NCBI GenBank assembly: GCA_043808235.1
Contig: JAZDFC010000111.1
Coordinates: forward strand, 1-64,000
Reading direction: 5' to 3'
Length of the DNA: 64,000 nt
Source: JAZDFC01 sp043808235
Lineage (GTDB): Bacteria; Bacteroidota; Ignavibacteria; Ignavibacteriales; Melioribacteraceae
Positions 1-8,611 of the stretch are shown here, piece after piece. Position 1 is the stretch's first letter. Each line of letters starts with the position of its first letter. The notes under the pieces were generated by a model. The model was not told the DNA's origin. It did not search any database and saw only the letters and a list, made by a program, of their open reading frames with translations. Position numbers and translations under genes: made by a program.

Positions 1-32
1 CCGCTGCCAAACAAATTAGGACGACAAAAAAC

Positions 33-1706
33 TCATTCACTTATATTTAACAGCTTTTTGTACATCGAATCATTTTTTAGAATACTTAAAGCGGTTTCAA
101 ATTGTTTGTCGTATTTCAAAGATTCGATGATTCTGCCACCGCGTCCTTCAGTATGCGCCGCAATTTCTTTCCTAATTTCACGAATAATGTCGTTTTTATA
201 TTTCAGCAATTCTTTATCTTTTTCATCTTGGAACACGGTTAATAGATGAGTTAAATTTTCTTTTATTCCCAAATTATAATTTTCTTTTTCAGCCTCCTCC
301 TTCAAATCGTTCAGTAATTTTTCAGAACGAGAAGTGTACTGGAATTTATTATCCGAAAGATATTTTAAAAATGAATTGAACAGATCTTGTTCGGTAACAT
401 TTTTCCAATTAAAATTTTCATGTGTGTTGAAATAGAATGAAGCAAATTTGAAAAACATTCCCTTGGCAAGAAGCTGCTTAACCTGTCGGGATTCAGAATC
501 ATTATCAACGACCGAATCGGGAAGTATTCCACCGGCCGAATATACAATCCGGTTATTATCCGTAAAGTATTCCGAGCCGACAAATATCGTTGTATCCTCA
601 AATACTTTATTCTCGTCCCCATAATTAATACGTTGAATACATCTTCCGCTTGGAGTATAATAACGGGAAGTGGTTATTTTTAGCGAAGTATTATAGGATA
701 AAGGTATTACAGTTTGAACTAATCCTTTTCCAAACGAGTTTGTACCGAGCAAAATTCCTCTGTCATGGTCCTGTATCGCGCCAGCAACAATCTCCGAAGC
801 TGAGGCTGAACCGTGATCAACCAGCACAGCTAATTTGTTTTTTCCGGTTATCGGTTCCTCGGTTGAAAAATATCTTGAAATATCGGTTGTATCTCTACCA
901 ATTACCGACACAATTAACTGCCCGGTTTTTAAAAATTTTTCACTCACATCTATTGCTGCATCAAGCAGTCCGCCGGGATTTCCGCGTAAATCAAGAATGA
1001 TTGATTGGACTTCTTTTTGAGCAGATAATTCGATAAGCGCTTTTTTAATTTCCTCGCCAGCAGATCTTGAAAATCCGCTCAGCTTGATATAAACATTGTT
1101 ACTACTTTCCGGTACAAAACCATAGTAAGTAATATTTTTTATTTCCACTTCTTCGCAAACAAGATTGAAGAGAATCTTCTCTTCTACCCCTTCGCGCTCA
1201 ACAGTAACCGAAATTTCAGTGCCGGCATCCCGTTTAAGGTATTTGCTAAGTTCACTATAGTTATCACGCGACATCGGAACGCCGTCAATCTCAAAGATTA
1301 CATCCCCTATTCTCATCCCCTGCCTTTGCGCGGAATATCCTTCAATAAGATCAATAATAGTAACTTTGTCATTTTGAATTCCGACGCTGGCGCCAATACC
1401 GTTGTATTTGCCTTTGGTGATTATATCAACATCTTTTTGTAATTCTTCATCAATAAAAACTGTGTAAGGATCGAGACTTGAAAGCATACCTTTTATTCCG
1501 GCAAGCATGAATTCTTCCGGATTTAAACGGTCAACATAATTTGAAGAAACCTCTTTGAAAATTCTTCCGTAAATATCAATACTTTTTGTGATCCTGAAAT
1601 AAATGTCGGATTCAATAACCACGAATCCGTAAATTAAAAAGGCCGCAATTGCAGCCGGAATAAATGCTGCTCGATTTTTAAATTGTTTCATACTTCTTCT
1701 TTTCAT
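33..1706 (-). CDS. S41 family C-terminal processing peptidase (CtpA/Prc-like)
   Basis: Membrane-anchored serine endopeptidase that trims or degrades envelope proteins from their C-termini. An N-terminal hydrophobic segment (about residues 12-30) is followed by an S41 helical part, a PDZ domain (about 85-170) with a GIGASVG strand, and the peptidase domain. The motif GSASASE carries the likely nucleophile Ser (about 302) and SFGKG carries the general-base Lys (about 327), 25 residues apart as in D1P/CtpA. The C-terminal 130 residues are charged and helical. Two start ATGs are possible (1706 and 1691). Both lie inside the end of the upstream dTMP kinase gene, which implies translational coupling. 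An upstream in-frame TTG (1715) is less likely. Confidence 0.93.
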   Translation of the reverse strand: MKRRSMKQFKNRAAFIPAAIAAFLIYGFVVIESDIYFRITKSIDIYGRIFKEVSSNYVDRLNPEEFMLAGIKGMLSSLDPYTVFIDEELQKDVDIITKGKYNGIGASVGIQNDKVTIIDLIEGYSAQRQGMRIGDVIFEIDGVPMSRDNYSELSKYLKRDAGTEISVTVEREGVEEKILFNLVCEEVEIKNITYYGFVPESSNNVYIKLSGFSRSAGEEIKKALIELSAQKEVQSIILDLRGNPGGLLDAAIDVSEKFLKTGQLIVSVIGRDTTDISRYFSTEEPITGKNKLAVLVDHGSASASEIVAGAIQDHDRGILLGTNSFGKGLVQTVIPLSYNTSLKITTSRYYTPSGRCIQRINYGDENKVFEDTTIFVGSEYFTDNNRIVYSAGGILPDSVVDNDSESRQVKQLLAKGMFFKFASFYFNTHENFNWKNVTEQDLFNSFLKYLSDNKFQYTSRSEKLLNDLKEEAEKENYNLGIKENLTHLLTVFQDEKDKELLKYKNDIIREIRKEIAAHTEGRGGRIIESLKYDKQFETALSILKNDSMYKKLLNISE

Positions 1707-2310
1707 GCTGTTCAATTTTGTTAATTATTTTTTTGTGAATGATCTCAATACTTTCCGATCCGTCAATTTTTACGAATCGTTTTTCTGTGTCGCATAGTTT
1801 TTGGTAACCGTTTCTGACTCTTTCATAAAAACCATTGCTCGAAATTTCAATCCTATCAAGCTCGCGCGAATTCTTTGCCGTTTTTCGTATGAACATTTCC
1901 TGAATAGAAATATCAATAAAAAATGTAAGGTCGGGTACCGCTTTTTCGATTACAAAATTATTTAAACTCCCGACAAAATCTAATGCAATTCCACGTCCAT
2001 AACCCTGGTAGGCAGTTGTAGAATCGTGAAATCTATCAGATAAAATAAAATAACCTTTTTCGAGCGAAGGTAAAATTACTTCGCGAACAAGTTGAGATCG
2101 CGCTGAGGAAAATAATAGGATTTCGGTTTCTATAACCATATTCGAATTTTTTTTATCGAGAAGAATTTCTCTCACTTTTTCCGAGATATCTGTACCTCCC
2201 GGTTCGCGGATGATGATAACCTCTTTTCCTTTCTCCTTCAGATAATTACATAGTAATTCAATCTGTGTGGACTTACCGCAAAAGTCTAAACCTTCAAAAC
2301 TTATAAACAT
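1678..2310 (-). CDS. tmk: dTMP kinase (thymidylate kinase)
   Basis: Phosphorylates dTMP to dTDP with ATP in dTTP synthesis, in the cytoplasm. The P-loop GLDFCGKSTQ is at residues 7-16, the REPGGT motif near 36, and the DRFHDSTTAYQGYGRG motif that binds dTMP near 92. A lid region with Arg residues follows. At 210 residues it has normal family length. It starts 1 base after the stop of the YbbR-domain gene and its end overlaps the start of the S41 peptidase gene, so the three form a tight operon. Confidence 0.95.
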   Translation of the reverse strand: MFISFEGLDFCGKSTQIELLCNYLKEKGKEVIIIREPGGTDISEKVREILLDKKNSNMVIETEILLFSSARSQLVREVILPSLEKGYFILSDRFHDSTTAYQGYGRGIALDFVGSLNNFVIEKAVPDLTFFIDISIQEMFIRKTAKNSRELDRIEISSNGFYERVRNGYQKLCDTEKRFVKIDGSESIEIIHKKIINKIEQHEKKKYETI

Positions 2311-2311
2311 A

Positions 2312-3223
2312 TTAAAATTGCTTTATAATGTAATTCAATCTTTTTGGTTTAATATCAATAATCGTTGTAGCAGGCGGGATAACGATAACCGGTTCAATTG
2401 AACCGAGCGTGTCGGATAGAGCAAGCGAAAATTCGACGGATGCTTGTATATCGTCATCGGTTAGTCCGGCAAGAATATTTATACCCCCTTTTAGTGTCAC
2501 TTTAATATTCGGCGGCGATAGCTTGAGATCATATTGAACAGGCATATTATTAATTTTTACAATCACATTTTCGAATGTACGATCGGTAATTTTTTGAACT
2601 TCGAACTCAACGTGGCAAACTGGAAATTTGAAAGATATATTCTTGATTGGCTCAAGATTCACACGCTCCGAAAAATCTTCATCAACTTTAGTGAATTTTG
2701 TAATTTCTGTGGTTAGTGAATCAATTTTATCAACGAGCGATTCGGGACCGCTTATCTCAATCGAATCCGGTATAACCGATATTCCCGAAGTGATATCGTA
2801 ACCCGGAAGAAATTCAATTTCTAATTTTGGCGATATTTTTACTTTTTTAATTTTTATCCGTTCAACTGTAAATATAATTTCGGAAGGAACGTAATCAACA
2901 ACTTTAAAATTTTTGGAAAGCCAATTATTTTGATCGAAAGCTTTTTTTACTGAGATTCTGTTTCGTCCTGTTTTTCGTTGCACTGATAATTTAAAATCAG
3001 GAGCCGAGCCGAAATAGATCTGAGCTAATTGCCAGCCTTTTCCCTGCAAACTAAACGATACTTCAGTTACTGATTTTGAATTGACTGTGTATCCTTCCGA
3101 AAGCCCTATAAATTTTATTGGAATTCTAACTGAGGTATAATAATCCTCTGAAAGAGACACAAATCCCCATAACAAAATTGAGAATAAAGAAATAAGTACT
3201 ATCGATAACATTTTGCTTTTCAT
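2312..3223 (-). CDS. YbbR-domain protein (CdaR-like), membrane anchored
   Basis: An N-terminal membrane helix (about residues 5-24, ending near FVSLSED) is followed by repeated beta-rich YbbR domains. Recognisable repeats are SYxVxIPIKFIGLSEGY (first), then segments around 125-190 ('PDSIEISGPESLVDKIDSLTTE') and 215-260. The phrase 'P-x-x-I-x-I-x-GPxxxV' is typical of YbbR repeats. In Firmicutes YbbR/CdaR regulates the cyclic-di-AMP cyclase CdaA. No cdaA gene is in this window, so that role is not shown here. The gene sits directly upstream of tmk. The family is confident; the function is not. Confidence 0.8.
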   Translation of the reverse strand: MKSKMLSIVLISLFSILLWGFVSLSEDYYTSVRIPIKFIGLSEGYTVNSKSVTEVSFSLQGKGWQLAQIYFGSAPDFKLSVQRKTGRNRISVKKAFDQNNWLSKNFKVVDYVPSEIIFTVERIKIKKVKISPKLEIEFLPGYDITSGISVIPDSIEISGPESLVDKIDSLTTEITKFTKVDEDFSERVNLEPIKNISFKFPVCHVEFEVQKITDRTFENVIVKINNMPVQYDLKLSPPNIKVTLKGGINILAGLTDDDIQASVEFSLALSDTLGSIEPVIVIPPATTIIDIKPKRLNYIIKQF

Positions 3224-3282
3224 GGATTCAAATATAATAAATACCGGAGAGAAATTATGGAGATGAAATTAGGTGCAGGCTA

Positions 3283-3900
3283 TTACTTGATCTGCTTGAA
3301 ATAATCGATAAGTTCGTGCCGGTTTGCTTTAGAAATTACTCTGCCTTTAATGGGAAAATTATCGAATGATCTCGCAAGTCGCCTCAACTCATGCACATTT
3401 AAATTTTCCAATTCTTCATCGGCAGGAATTTCTTTAGGTTCTTGGGATGAATTGACGATGGGAGAAATCTCATCAACTTCGGAAATTGATGATTCAAATT
3501 CGTTTACATTCCCGGTATCAATTTTTTCTATTTCAGTTATATCCGCAGCATCGAATAGTGTATCTTCACCGGTTTTCTTTTTCTTCTCTTTTTTTTCAGC
3601 CGTCCTGGGATTAGTAATTATTATTCTATCATCCTGATAAATCAAATTTTCAATTTCATCAGAGGGATGAGGGATAACATGTGTGGATAATAACTGCCCA
3701 ACTTTTTGCGCGGCTGCCGCTCCTGCATCAACAGCGGATTTTACTGCGGCTACCTCGCCAACAATTTTAACTGTTACAAGAGCTGCGGTACTTTTTTCTT
3801 TGCTAACAAGGCGAACTTGAGCTGCTTTCACCATAGCGTCAGCAGCTTCAATCGCACCGATCAGCCCTTTCGTTTCGATTAAACCGAGGGCTAACTTCAT
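3283..3900 (-). CDS. Bacterial microcompartment shell protein (BMC-H) with long C-terminal extension
   Basis: Residues 1-88 form a BMC-H (pfam00936) domain: ALGLIETKGLIGAIEAADAM at the N-terminus, then alternating strands ending HVIPHP, as in PduA/CcmK hexamers. Residues 95-160 are a low-complexity, acidic and Lys-rich linker. The last 40 residues (NVHELRRLAR ... RHELIDYF) resemble the small helix-loop-helix Rho_N/SAP fold. The gene lies 6 bases downstream of a second, minimal BMC-H gene, so the two are co-transcribed. No signature enzyme, BMC-P or BMC-T gene is nearby, so this is a satellite shell locus. A shell role is inferred from the family. The tail may recruit cargo or bind nucleic acid, which is a guess. 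Confidence 0.88.
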   Translation of the reverse strand: MKLALGLIETKGLIGAIEAADAMVKAAQVRLVSKEKSTAALVTVKIVGEVAAVKSAVDAGAAAAQKVGQLLSTHVIPHPSDEIENLIYQDDRIIITNPRTAEKKEKKKKTGEDTLFDAADITEIEKIDTGNVNEFESSISEVDEISPIVNSSQEPKEIPADEELENLNVHELRRLARSFDNFPIKGRVISKANRHELIDYFKQIK

Positions 3901-3906
3901 ACCAAA

Positions 3907-4191
3907 TTATACTTTGGGACGTTTGGGAAGAATTAATTCTACATCCGTATGAGGACGCGGAATTACGTGAACGGAAACCAATTCTCCAACTCGCTGAGCG
4001 GCAGCAGCGCCGGCATCTGTTGCAGCTTTAACAGCTCCAACATCTCCACGTACCATAACGGTAACATATCCGCCGCCAATTGTTTCTTTGCCAATCAATT
4101 CAACTTTTGCTGCTTTTACCATTGCATCAGCAGCTTCAATTGCACCGACCAATCCTTTGGTTTCAATCATTCCGAGTGCGTCAAGAGTCAT
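3907..4191 (-). CDS. Bacterial microcompartment shell protein, minimal BMC-H (PduA/CcmK-like)
   Basis: A complete single-domain BMC protein of 94 residues. The pattern ALGMIETKGLVGAIEAADAM, the loop KETIGGGYVTVMVRGDV and the C-terminal HVIPRPHTDVE match canonical hexamer-forming shell proteins, including the pore-region GGG. It is first in a two-gene unit with the longer BMC-H paralogue downstream. The two share most of the core sequence, which points to a local duplication. Upstream is the end of ruvX, about 100 bases away. Which microcompartment it belongs to cannot be told from this window. Confidence 0.93.
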   Translation of the reverse strand: MTLDALGMIETKGLVGAIEAADAMVKAAKVELIGKETIGGGYVTVMVRGDVGAVKAATDAGAAAAQRVGELVSVHVIPRPHTDVELILPKRPKV

Positions 4192-4297
4192 TTATATGCT
4201 CCCAATTTTTGTATTAAATTCTATTCCAAAATAATTTATAAAGTAATGAATGTCAATTTAAAAGTAACCTTTGGGTTCAAAAACAAAACATTTCAAA

Positions 4298-4726
4298 CTA
4301 AACTGCTCCGTTCAAATAATCCTGTAAAATAACTGCAGCAGCCTTTTTGTCAATCAAACTTTTATCCCGTCTTTTCTTTTTCGATTTGACTGTCTCAATT
4401 ATCTGCTGCATGGCAATAGATGATGAATATCTTTCATCTATTAATTCGACTGGAACTGAAAATCGTTTTTTTAATTCTTCAAGAAATTTCTCCACCAATT
4501 CAGTACTGCGCGATTTTTCTCCGCTTTCTTTGAGCGGGTAACCGAGTACAATTTTGGTAACATGATATTCCACAATTATTTTACTAAGTTCCTGCCAAAA
4601 ATTGTCCTTCATATCTAAGGTAACTAAGGGCGAGGCAAATAACTTTAACGGATCCGATATTGCCAGCCCGATTCTTTTTTCACCGTAGTCTATTCCAAGA
4701 ATTCTATCTTCTGAATTTTCCATCAT
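4298..4726 (-). CDS. ruvX: Putative pre-16S rRNA nuclease / Holliday junction resolvase RuvX (YqgF)
   Basis: RNase H-fold nuclease of the YqgF family, proposed to mature the 16S rRNA 5' end and/or resolve Holliday junctions. The N-terminus carries GIDYGEKRIGLA with the first catalytic Asp. VLGYPLKESGEKS and LIDERYSS supply the Glu, and a C-terminal DKKAAAVILQDYL has the final Asp region. The chosen ATG (4726) lies just after the stop codon of the relA/spoT gene and gives about 142 residues, the usual length. An in-frame TTG at 4756 would overlap relA and is less likely. Confidence 0.92.
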   Translation of the reverse strand: MMENSEDRILGIDYGEKRIGLAISDPLKLFASPLVTLDMKDNFWQELSKIIVEYHVTKIVLGYPLKESGEKSRSTELVEKFLEELKKRFSVPVELIDERYSSSIAMQQIIETVKSKKKRRDKSLIDKKAAAVILQDYLNGAV

Positions 4727-4730
4727 AGAA

Positions 4731-6902
4731 TTAACTGGCTGTATCGAAACGTTCAACGGAATAAATTGACTTGTTCTTTTTTAATCGCTCGATGAGTCTA
4801 TTCAAATGTTCTGTGTCTTCCACATAGAGAGTGATGGCGCCCTCGAACATTGAATCGGATGAAGACATATTTACCGATTTGATATTAGTATTTTTATAAG
4901 ATGTAATACTGTTGGAGATATGATTTAAAATGCCCGGGCTATCCTCGCCGCGAATTGAAATCCCGGCAACGAAATAAGTTCCTACTGATTTAGGCCATTG
5001 AACCGGCACCAGTTTATCATCACCGAGCTTTGTCATGTTCAATAAATTCTTACAGTTCTTCCTATGAATCTTAATTCCCTCACCAATGGTTATGAAGCCA
5101 ACAACTTGATCGCCCGGAATAGGATTGCAGCATTTAGCATACGAATATTGGAATCCTTTGTGAATACCTTCAACAACGATACCTGAAGTGCTCTTTCGGG
5201 CGATGTCGATAAATTTTTCAAATTTTAATTGCGATTCTTCTTCCTGCGGTTTTGCTTCAACCGGGTTTATAATTTCATCAATGTTTACATGATCCATCGC
5301 TACGGATTTATAAAATTGCTGCGGATTTTCGTACTTTAATTTTCTCAGAAGCCTATTAAAATCATCAACTGAAAAAGATAATTTGGACTTCTTTAATTTT
5401 TTATTCCAAATATCTTTCCCTTCATCAACAATTCTATCCTCTTCTTTTTTTAGATATCTTCTTACGTGGTTCTGTGCTTTGTGTGTAACAACAAATCTTA
5501 ACCAGCTTTTATTTGGTTGCTGGTTTTTTGAGGTGATAATTTCGACCTGATCTCCGCTGTGTAATTTGGAATCAAGAGGTACAATTTTCCCGTTGACCTT
5601 AGCACCGATGCAGTGATTGCCGATGTTGCTATGAATCTCGAATGCAAAATCCACTGGAGTAGAACTAACCGGAAGATGTTTTAAATCTCCCTTGGGAGTG
5701 AATACATAAATTTCATCTTGATAAAGATTGAGTTCGAAACTCTGAATTACTTCTTCCGATGCTTCTGCTTTGGATACATTTTCGAAAATATCGCGTACCC
5801 AGTTTACCCAGTCCTCTATATCCTGACTTGCAGTTTGTACATTCTCTTTGTATTTCCAATGAGCCGCTACGCCACGTTCTGCAATTTCATGCATCTGTCG
5901 TGTTCTAATTTGAATCTCGACATGTTTACCGTCCGGTCCAACAACAGTATTATGAATCGATTGATAATTATTTTTCTTTGGGATCGAAATATAATCTTTG
6001 AATCGATCCGGGATTGGCGTATAAAGTGAGTTAATAATTCCGAGCACATAAAAGCATTGATTCTGATCGTTGTTTTCGAGAATTATTCTAACCGCAAGCA
6101 AATCATAGATTTGGTCAAAAGAACTGTTAAGGCGAATCATCTTTCGGTAAATGCTATACAAATGTTTTGGTCTGCCGCCAATCTCAAAAGTAAGTCCATG
6201 CTCCTTTAATTTAGCTATTATAGGTTTTATAAATTGGTTGATGTATGATTCTCTCTCTTTCCTCTTTTCATTCAATTTTCTAGCTATTTCATCGTACGCT
6301 TCTTTATTCAGATATTTGAATGCCAGGTCCTCTAATTCCCATTTAACCTTTCCTAAACCGAACCGATGTGTGAAGGGAGCATAAATTTCAAGTGTTTCTT
6401 TGGCTATTCTTCTTTGCTTATCCGGATTTACAAATTCGAGTGTACGCATGTTGTGGAGACGGTCGGCAAATTTTACCAATATCACACGCACATCCTTAAC
6501 CATCGAGAGAAGAAGTTTGCGATAATTTTCAGCTTGTGTAAAATCCTGCTCTTTGAATACGCCGCCTATTTTTGTTACGCCGTCAACAATATCGCCGACT
6601 TCCTTTCCAAATTCTTTTGATATAAATTCCAAAGTAATATCAGTATCTTCAACCACATCGTGAAGTAGAGCAGCAACGACAGAAATATAATCCAGTGGAA
6701 TTTCATTAGCGACGATAAGCGCCGCTTCATAGGGATGATTGAAATATGGCTCACCGGATGCCCTAAAATGATTTTTATGGGCTTCGTAACTTAACTGGAA
6801 ACTCTTTCTGATATCTTCTTCGTTAACCTTTGGAAGGTTTGCCCGACAGACAGTTAAAAGTTCTTCCAGCATTCTTTGCTGTTTTGCACCCGGTAAAGAC
6901 AT
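4731..6902 (-). CDS. Bifunctional (p)ppGpp synthetase/hydrolase Rel (RelA/SpoT family)
   Basis: Makes and degrades the alarmone (p)ppGpp. Domains in order: HD hydrolase (about 45-200) with the intact LLHDVVEDT motif, synthetase (about 230-350) with RFKDYISIPK, NYQSIHN and EIQIRTRQMHEIAE, TGS (about 395-455; EIYVFTPKGDL), a helical/zinc-binding-type region with CCNPIPGD, and a C-terminal ACT domain (about 650-723). Both active sites appear intact, so it should be a true bifunctional Rel. At 723 residues it has normal length. It is the upstream partner of ruvX. Confidence 0.95.
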   Translation of the reverse strand: MSLPGAKQQRMLEELLTVCRANLPKVNEEDIRKSFQLSYEAHKNHFRASGEPYFNHPYEAALIVANEIPLDYISVVAALLHDVVEDTDITLEFISKEFGKEVGDIVDGVTKIGGVFKEQDFTQAENYRKLLLSMVKDVRVILVKFADRLHNMRTLEFVNPDKQRRIAKETLEIYAPFTHRFGLGKVKWELEDLAFKYLNKEAYDEIARKLNEKRKERESYINQFIKPIIAKLKEHGLTFEIGGRPKHLYSIYRKMIRLNSSFDQIYDLLAVRIILENNDQNQCFYVLGIINSLYTPIPDRFKDYISIPKKNNYQSIHNTVVGPDGKHVEIQIRTRQMHEIAERGVAAHWKYKENVQTASQDIEDWVNWVRDIFENVSKAEASEEVIQSFELNLYQDEIYVFTPKGDLKHLPVSSTPVDFAFEIHSNIGNHCIGAKVNGKIVPLDSKLHSGDQVEIITSKNQQPNKSWLRFVVTHKAQNHVRRYLKKEEDRIVDEGKDIWNKKLKKSKLSFSVDDFNRLLRKLKYENPQQFYKSVAMDHVNIDEIINPVEAKPQEEESQLKFEKFIDIARKSTSGIVVEGIHKGFQYSYAKCCNPIPGDQVVGFITIGEGIKIHRKNCKNLLNMTKLGDDKLVPVQWPKSVGTYFVAGISIRGEDSPGILNHISNSITSYKNTNIKSVNMSSSDSMFEGAITLYVEDTEHLNRLIERLKKNKSIYSVERFDTAS

Positions 6903-6960
6903 ATTAAGTTCTTTTTGTTACCCTTAATTTAACTTTAGAAAGGTAAAAATCAATAGAATA

Positions 6961-8004
6961 TTATCTCCCCGATAGATTTGATTGCAGATTTTCCTTTAGT
7001 ATTTCAACACGAACAAGCCTCTCCTGTATATTTTCCCTTACTTTGGAGGATAAATTTTTTATTTGCAAAATATCATTGCACAATCTAAGAGCAGCTTCCG
7101 GTTGATTTGTTTGTTCATATAACATAGCTATTTTATGTTTAAGGACAATCTCATTTTGATGGTTGTTCTTTTTTTCGGCGAGGTAAGAATTAAGTAAATC
7201 GGAAAAAATCTGAATTGACTTAGACTTGTCTATGTCCTGGTATGCCCGCGCAAGAGCCCATTTATAAATTCTTGCTTCAGGAAATTTTCTGAGAATGGAT
7301 TCTCCAGTCCGCACGGCTTTTGAAGATTCCTTTTTATCAATATAGATCCACATTAGTGAATGAACGGCAACGTGATAATTATATGTTTCCATTTCAACTG
7401 CCCTTTCGAGTATTTTTGCGCCCTCTTCCTTTTCATTTGTCATAAACGGCAGCCAATCGAATGATTCAGTTTTTGCGCTCTTCCAATATTTATACGAACC
7501 GATTGCGATGTAAGATTCATAAAACTTCGGCTCTATCTCAAGGCATTTATTAAAATATCCCAATGAAATTACTCCATCAGCAAATGCAGTTATATATTTT
7601 TGTTGGAGCGCTTCGAAATAAGCCGAGTATCCTTTTGAAATCGCTGCAAAATAATTAAACCAAAGATTATCCGGGTCGGAATCTAAAAGGCTGTCACTTT
7701 GTTCTTCGGCTGTTTCGAGGAGCCACTCAATTCTTTCCGAATTCAGATCTTCTGCAAAATCAATCGCGCTGGTAATTAAGCACGCCGCTCTATAAATTTT
7801 TCCAAGAGGAATATGAGGATAACTTTTGTCTAAATGATTAAAAGTAGCCGATGCGCCGTCGTAGTCCTGTGATAATATTTTATGAATTCCTGCATTGAGT
7901 AATGAATCAACTGCCTTATCGGGGTAATTTTGGGTAAAGATATATCCCGGTAAAAAAAATATAAATAATAATTTAAAGCGTACCGAAAGTTCTATCACCT
8001 GCAT
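6961..8004 (-). CDS. Exported tetratricopeptide-repeat protein
   Basis: A 347-residue protein with an N-terminal hydrophobic segment (FKLLFIFFLPGYIFTQ) that looks like a signal peptide, followed by helical TPR-like repeats over most of the length. Examples are 'LGYFNKCLEIEPKFYESYIA', 'RTGESILRKFPEARIYKWALARAY' and 'QPEAALRLCNDIL'. TPR proteins mediate protein contacts; no enzyme domain is seen. The start overlaps the 3' end of upp by about 30 bases, so the two are probably co-translated. The specific role is unknown. Confidence 0.75.
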   Translation of the reverse strand: MQVIELSVRFKLLFIFFLPGYIFTQNYPDKAVDSLLNAGIHKILSQDYDGASATFNHLDKSYPHIPLGKIYRAACLITSAIDFAEDLNSERIEWLLETAEEQSDSLLDSDPDNLWFNYFAAISKGYSAYFEALQQKYITAFADGVISLGYFNKCLEIEPKFYESYIAIGSYKYWKSAKTESFDWLPFMTNEKEEGAKILERAVEMETYNYHVAVHSLMWIYIDKKESSKAVRTGESILRKFPEARIYKWALARAYQDIDKSKSIQIFSDLLNSYLAEKKNNHQNEIVLKHKIAMLYEQTNQPEAALRLCNDILQIKNLSSKVRENIQERLVRVEILKENLQSNLSGR

Positions 8005-8611
8005 CTCCTAAACCTGGAAGAATATATCCAACATTGTTTAAGCATCTATCGAGTGTAGCTGTGAAAATAGGAATTTCAGGATGTTCTCTTTCAATTCTTG
8101 CCACCCCTTCGGGCGCTGCGATAAGACACGCAAGGATGCAGTCTTTAGCTCCCTTTTTCTTTAATGATGTGAAAGCTGCGTCTGCGCTTCCACCGGTTGC
8201 TAACATCGGGTCGAGTACAATCACTTTAGAGTTTTCCAAATCCGACGGAGTTTTATAATAGTAATCTCGCGGCTCAAGAGTTTTTTCGTTTCGTTCAAGT
8301 CCTATATGGCCAACATCCGCAATGGGAATTATTTCGAGGAAGGATTGAACAAGACTAAGTCCGGCGCGCAATACCGGGACCAATACAATTTTTTCGTCAA
8401 TCAAAAATCCTTCAGTTTCCTCAAGAGGCGTTTCAACCTGGACGGATTTTATTTTGAAGAGTTTGCTGATTTCAACTGCAAGACAATAAGCAATCCTATT
8501 CAATGAATGCCGGAACTCGAACGTAGGTGTTGTTTTGTCTCGAAGAATTGTGATGTCCCTTTTTACAAGAGGATTATCAACGATTATCAAATTTTTAAAT
8601 GCGTGATTCAT
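7973..8611 (-). CDS. upp: Uracil phosphoribosyltransferase
   Basis: Converts uracil and PRPP to UMP in pyrimidine salvage. The PRPP-binding motif VLDPMLATGGSA is present near residue 130, the LVPVLRAGLSLV segment near 78, and the uracil-binding C-terminal stretch GYILPGLGDAGDRTFGT at the end. At 212 residues it has family length. Its start overlaps the end of the upstream flavoprotein gene by 17 bases and its end overlaps the TPR gene. Confidence 0.96.
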   Translation of the reverse strand: MNHAFKNLIIVDNPLVKRDITILRDKTTPTFEFRHSLNRIAYCLAVEISKLFKIKSVQVETPLEETEGFLIDEKIVLVPVLRAGLSLVQSFLEIIPIADVGHIGLERNEKTLEPRDYYYKTPSDLENSKVIVLDPMLATGGSADAAFTSLKKKGAKDCILACLIAAPEGVARIEREHPEIPIFTATLDRCLNNVGYILPGLGDAGDRTFGTL

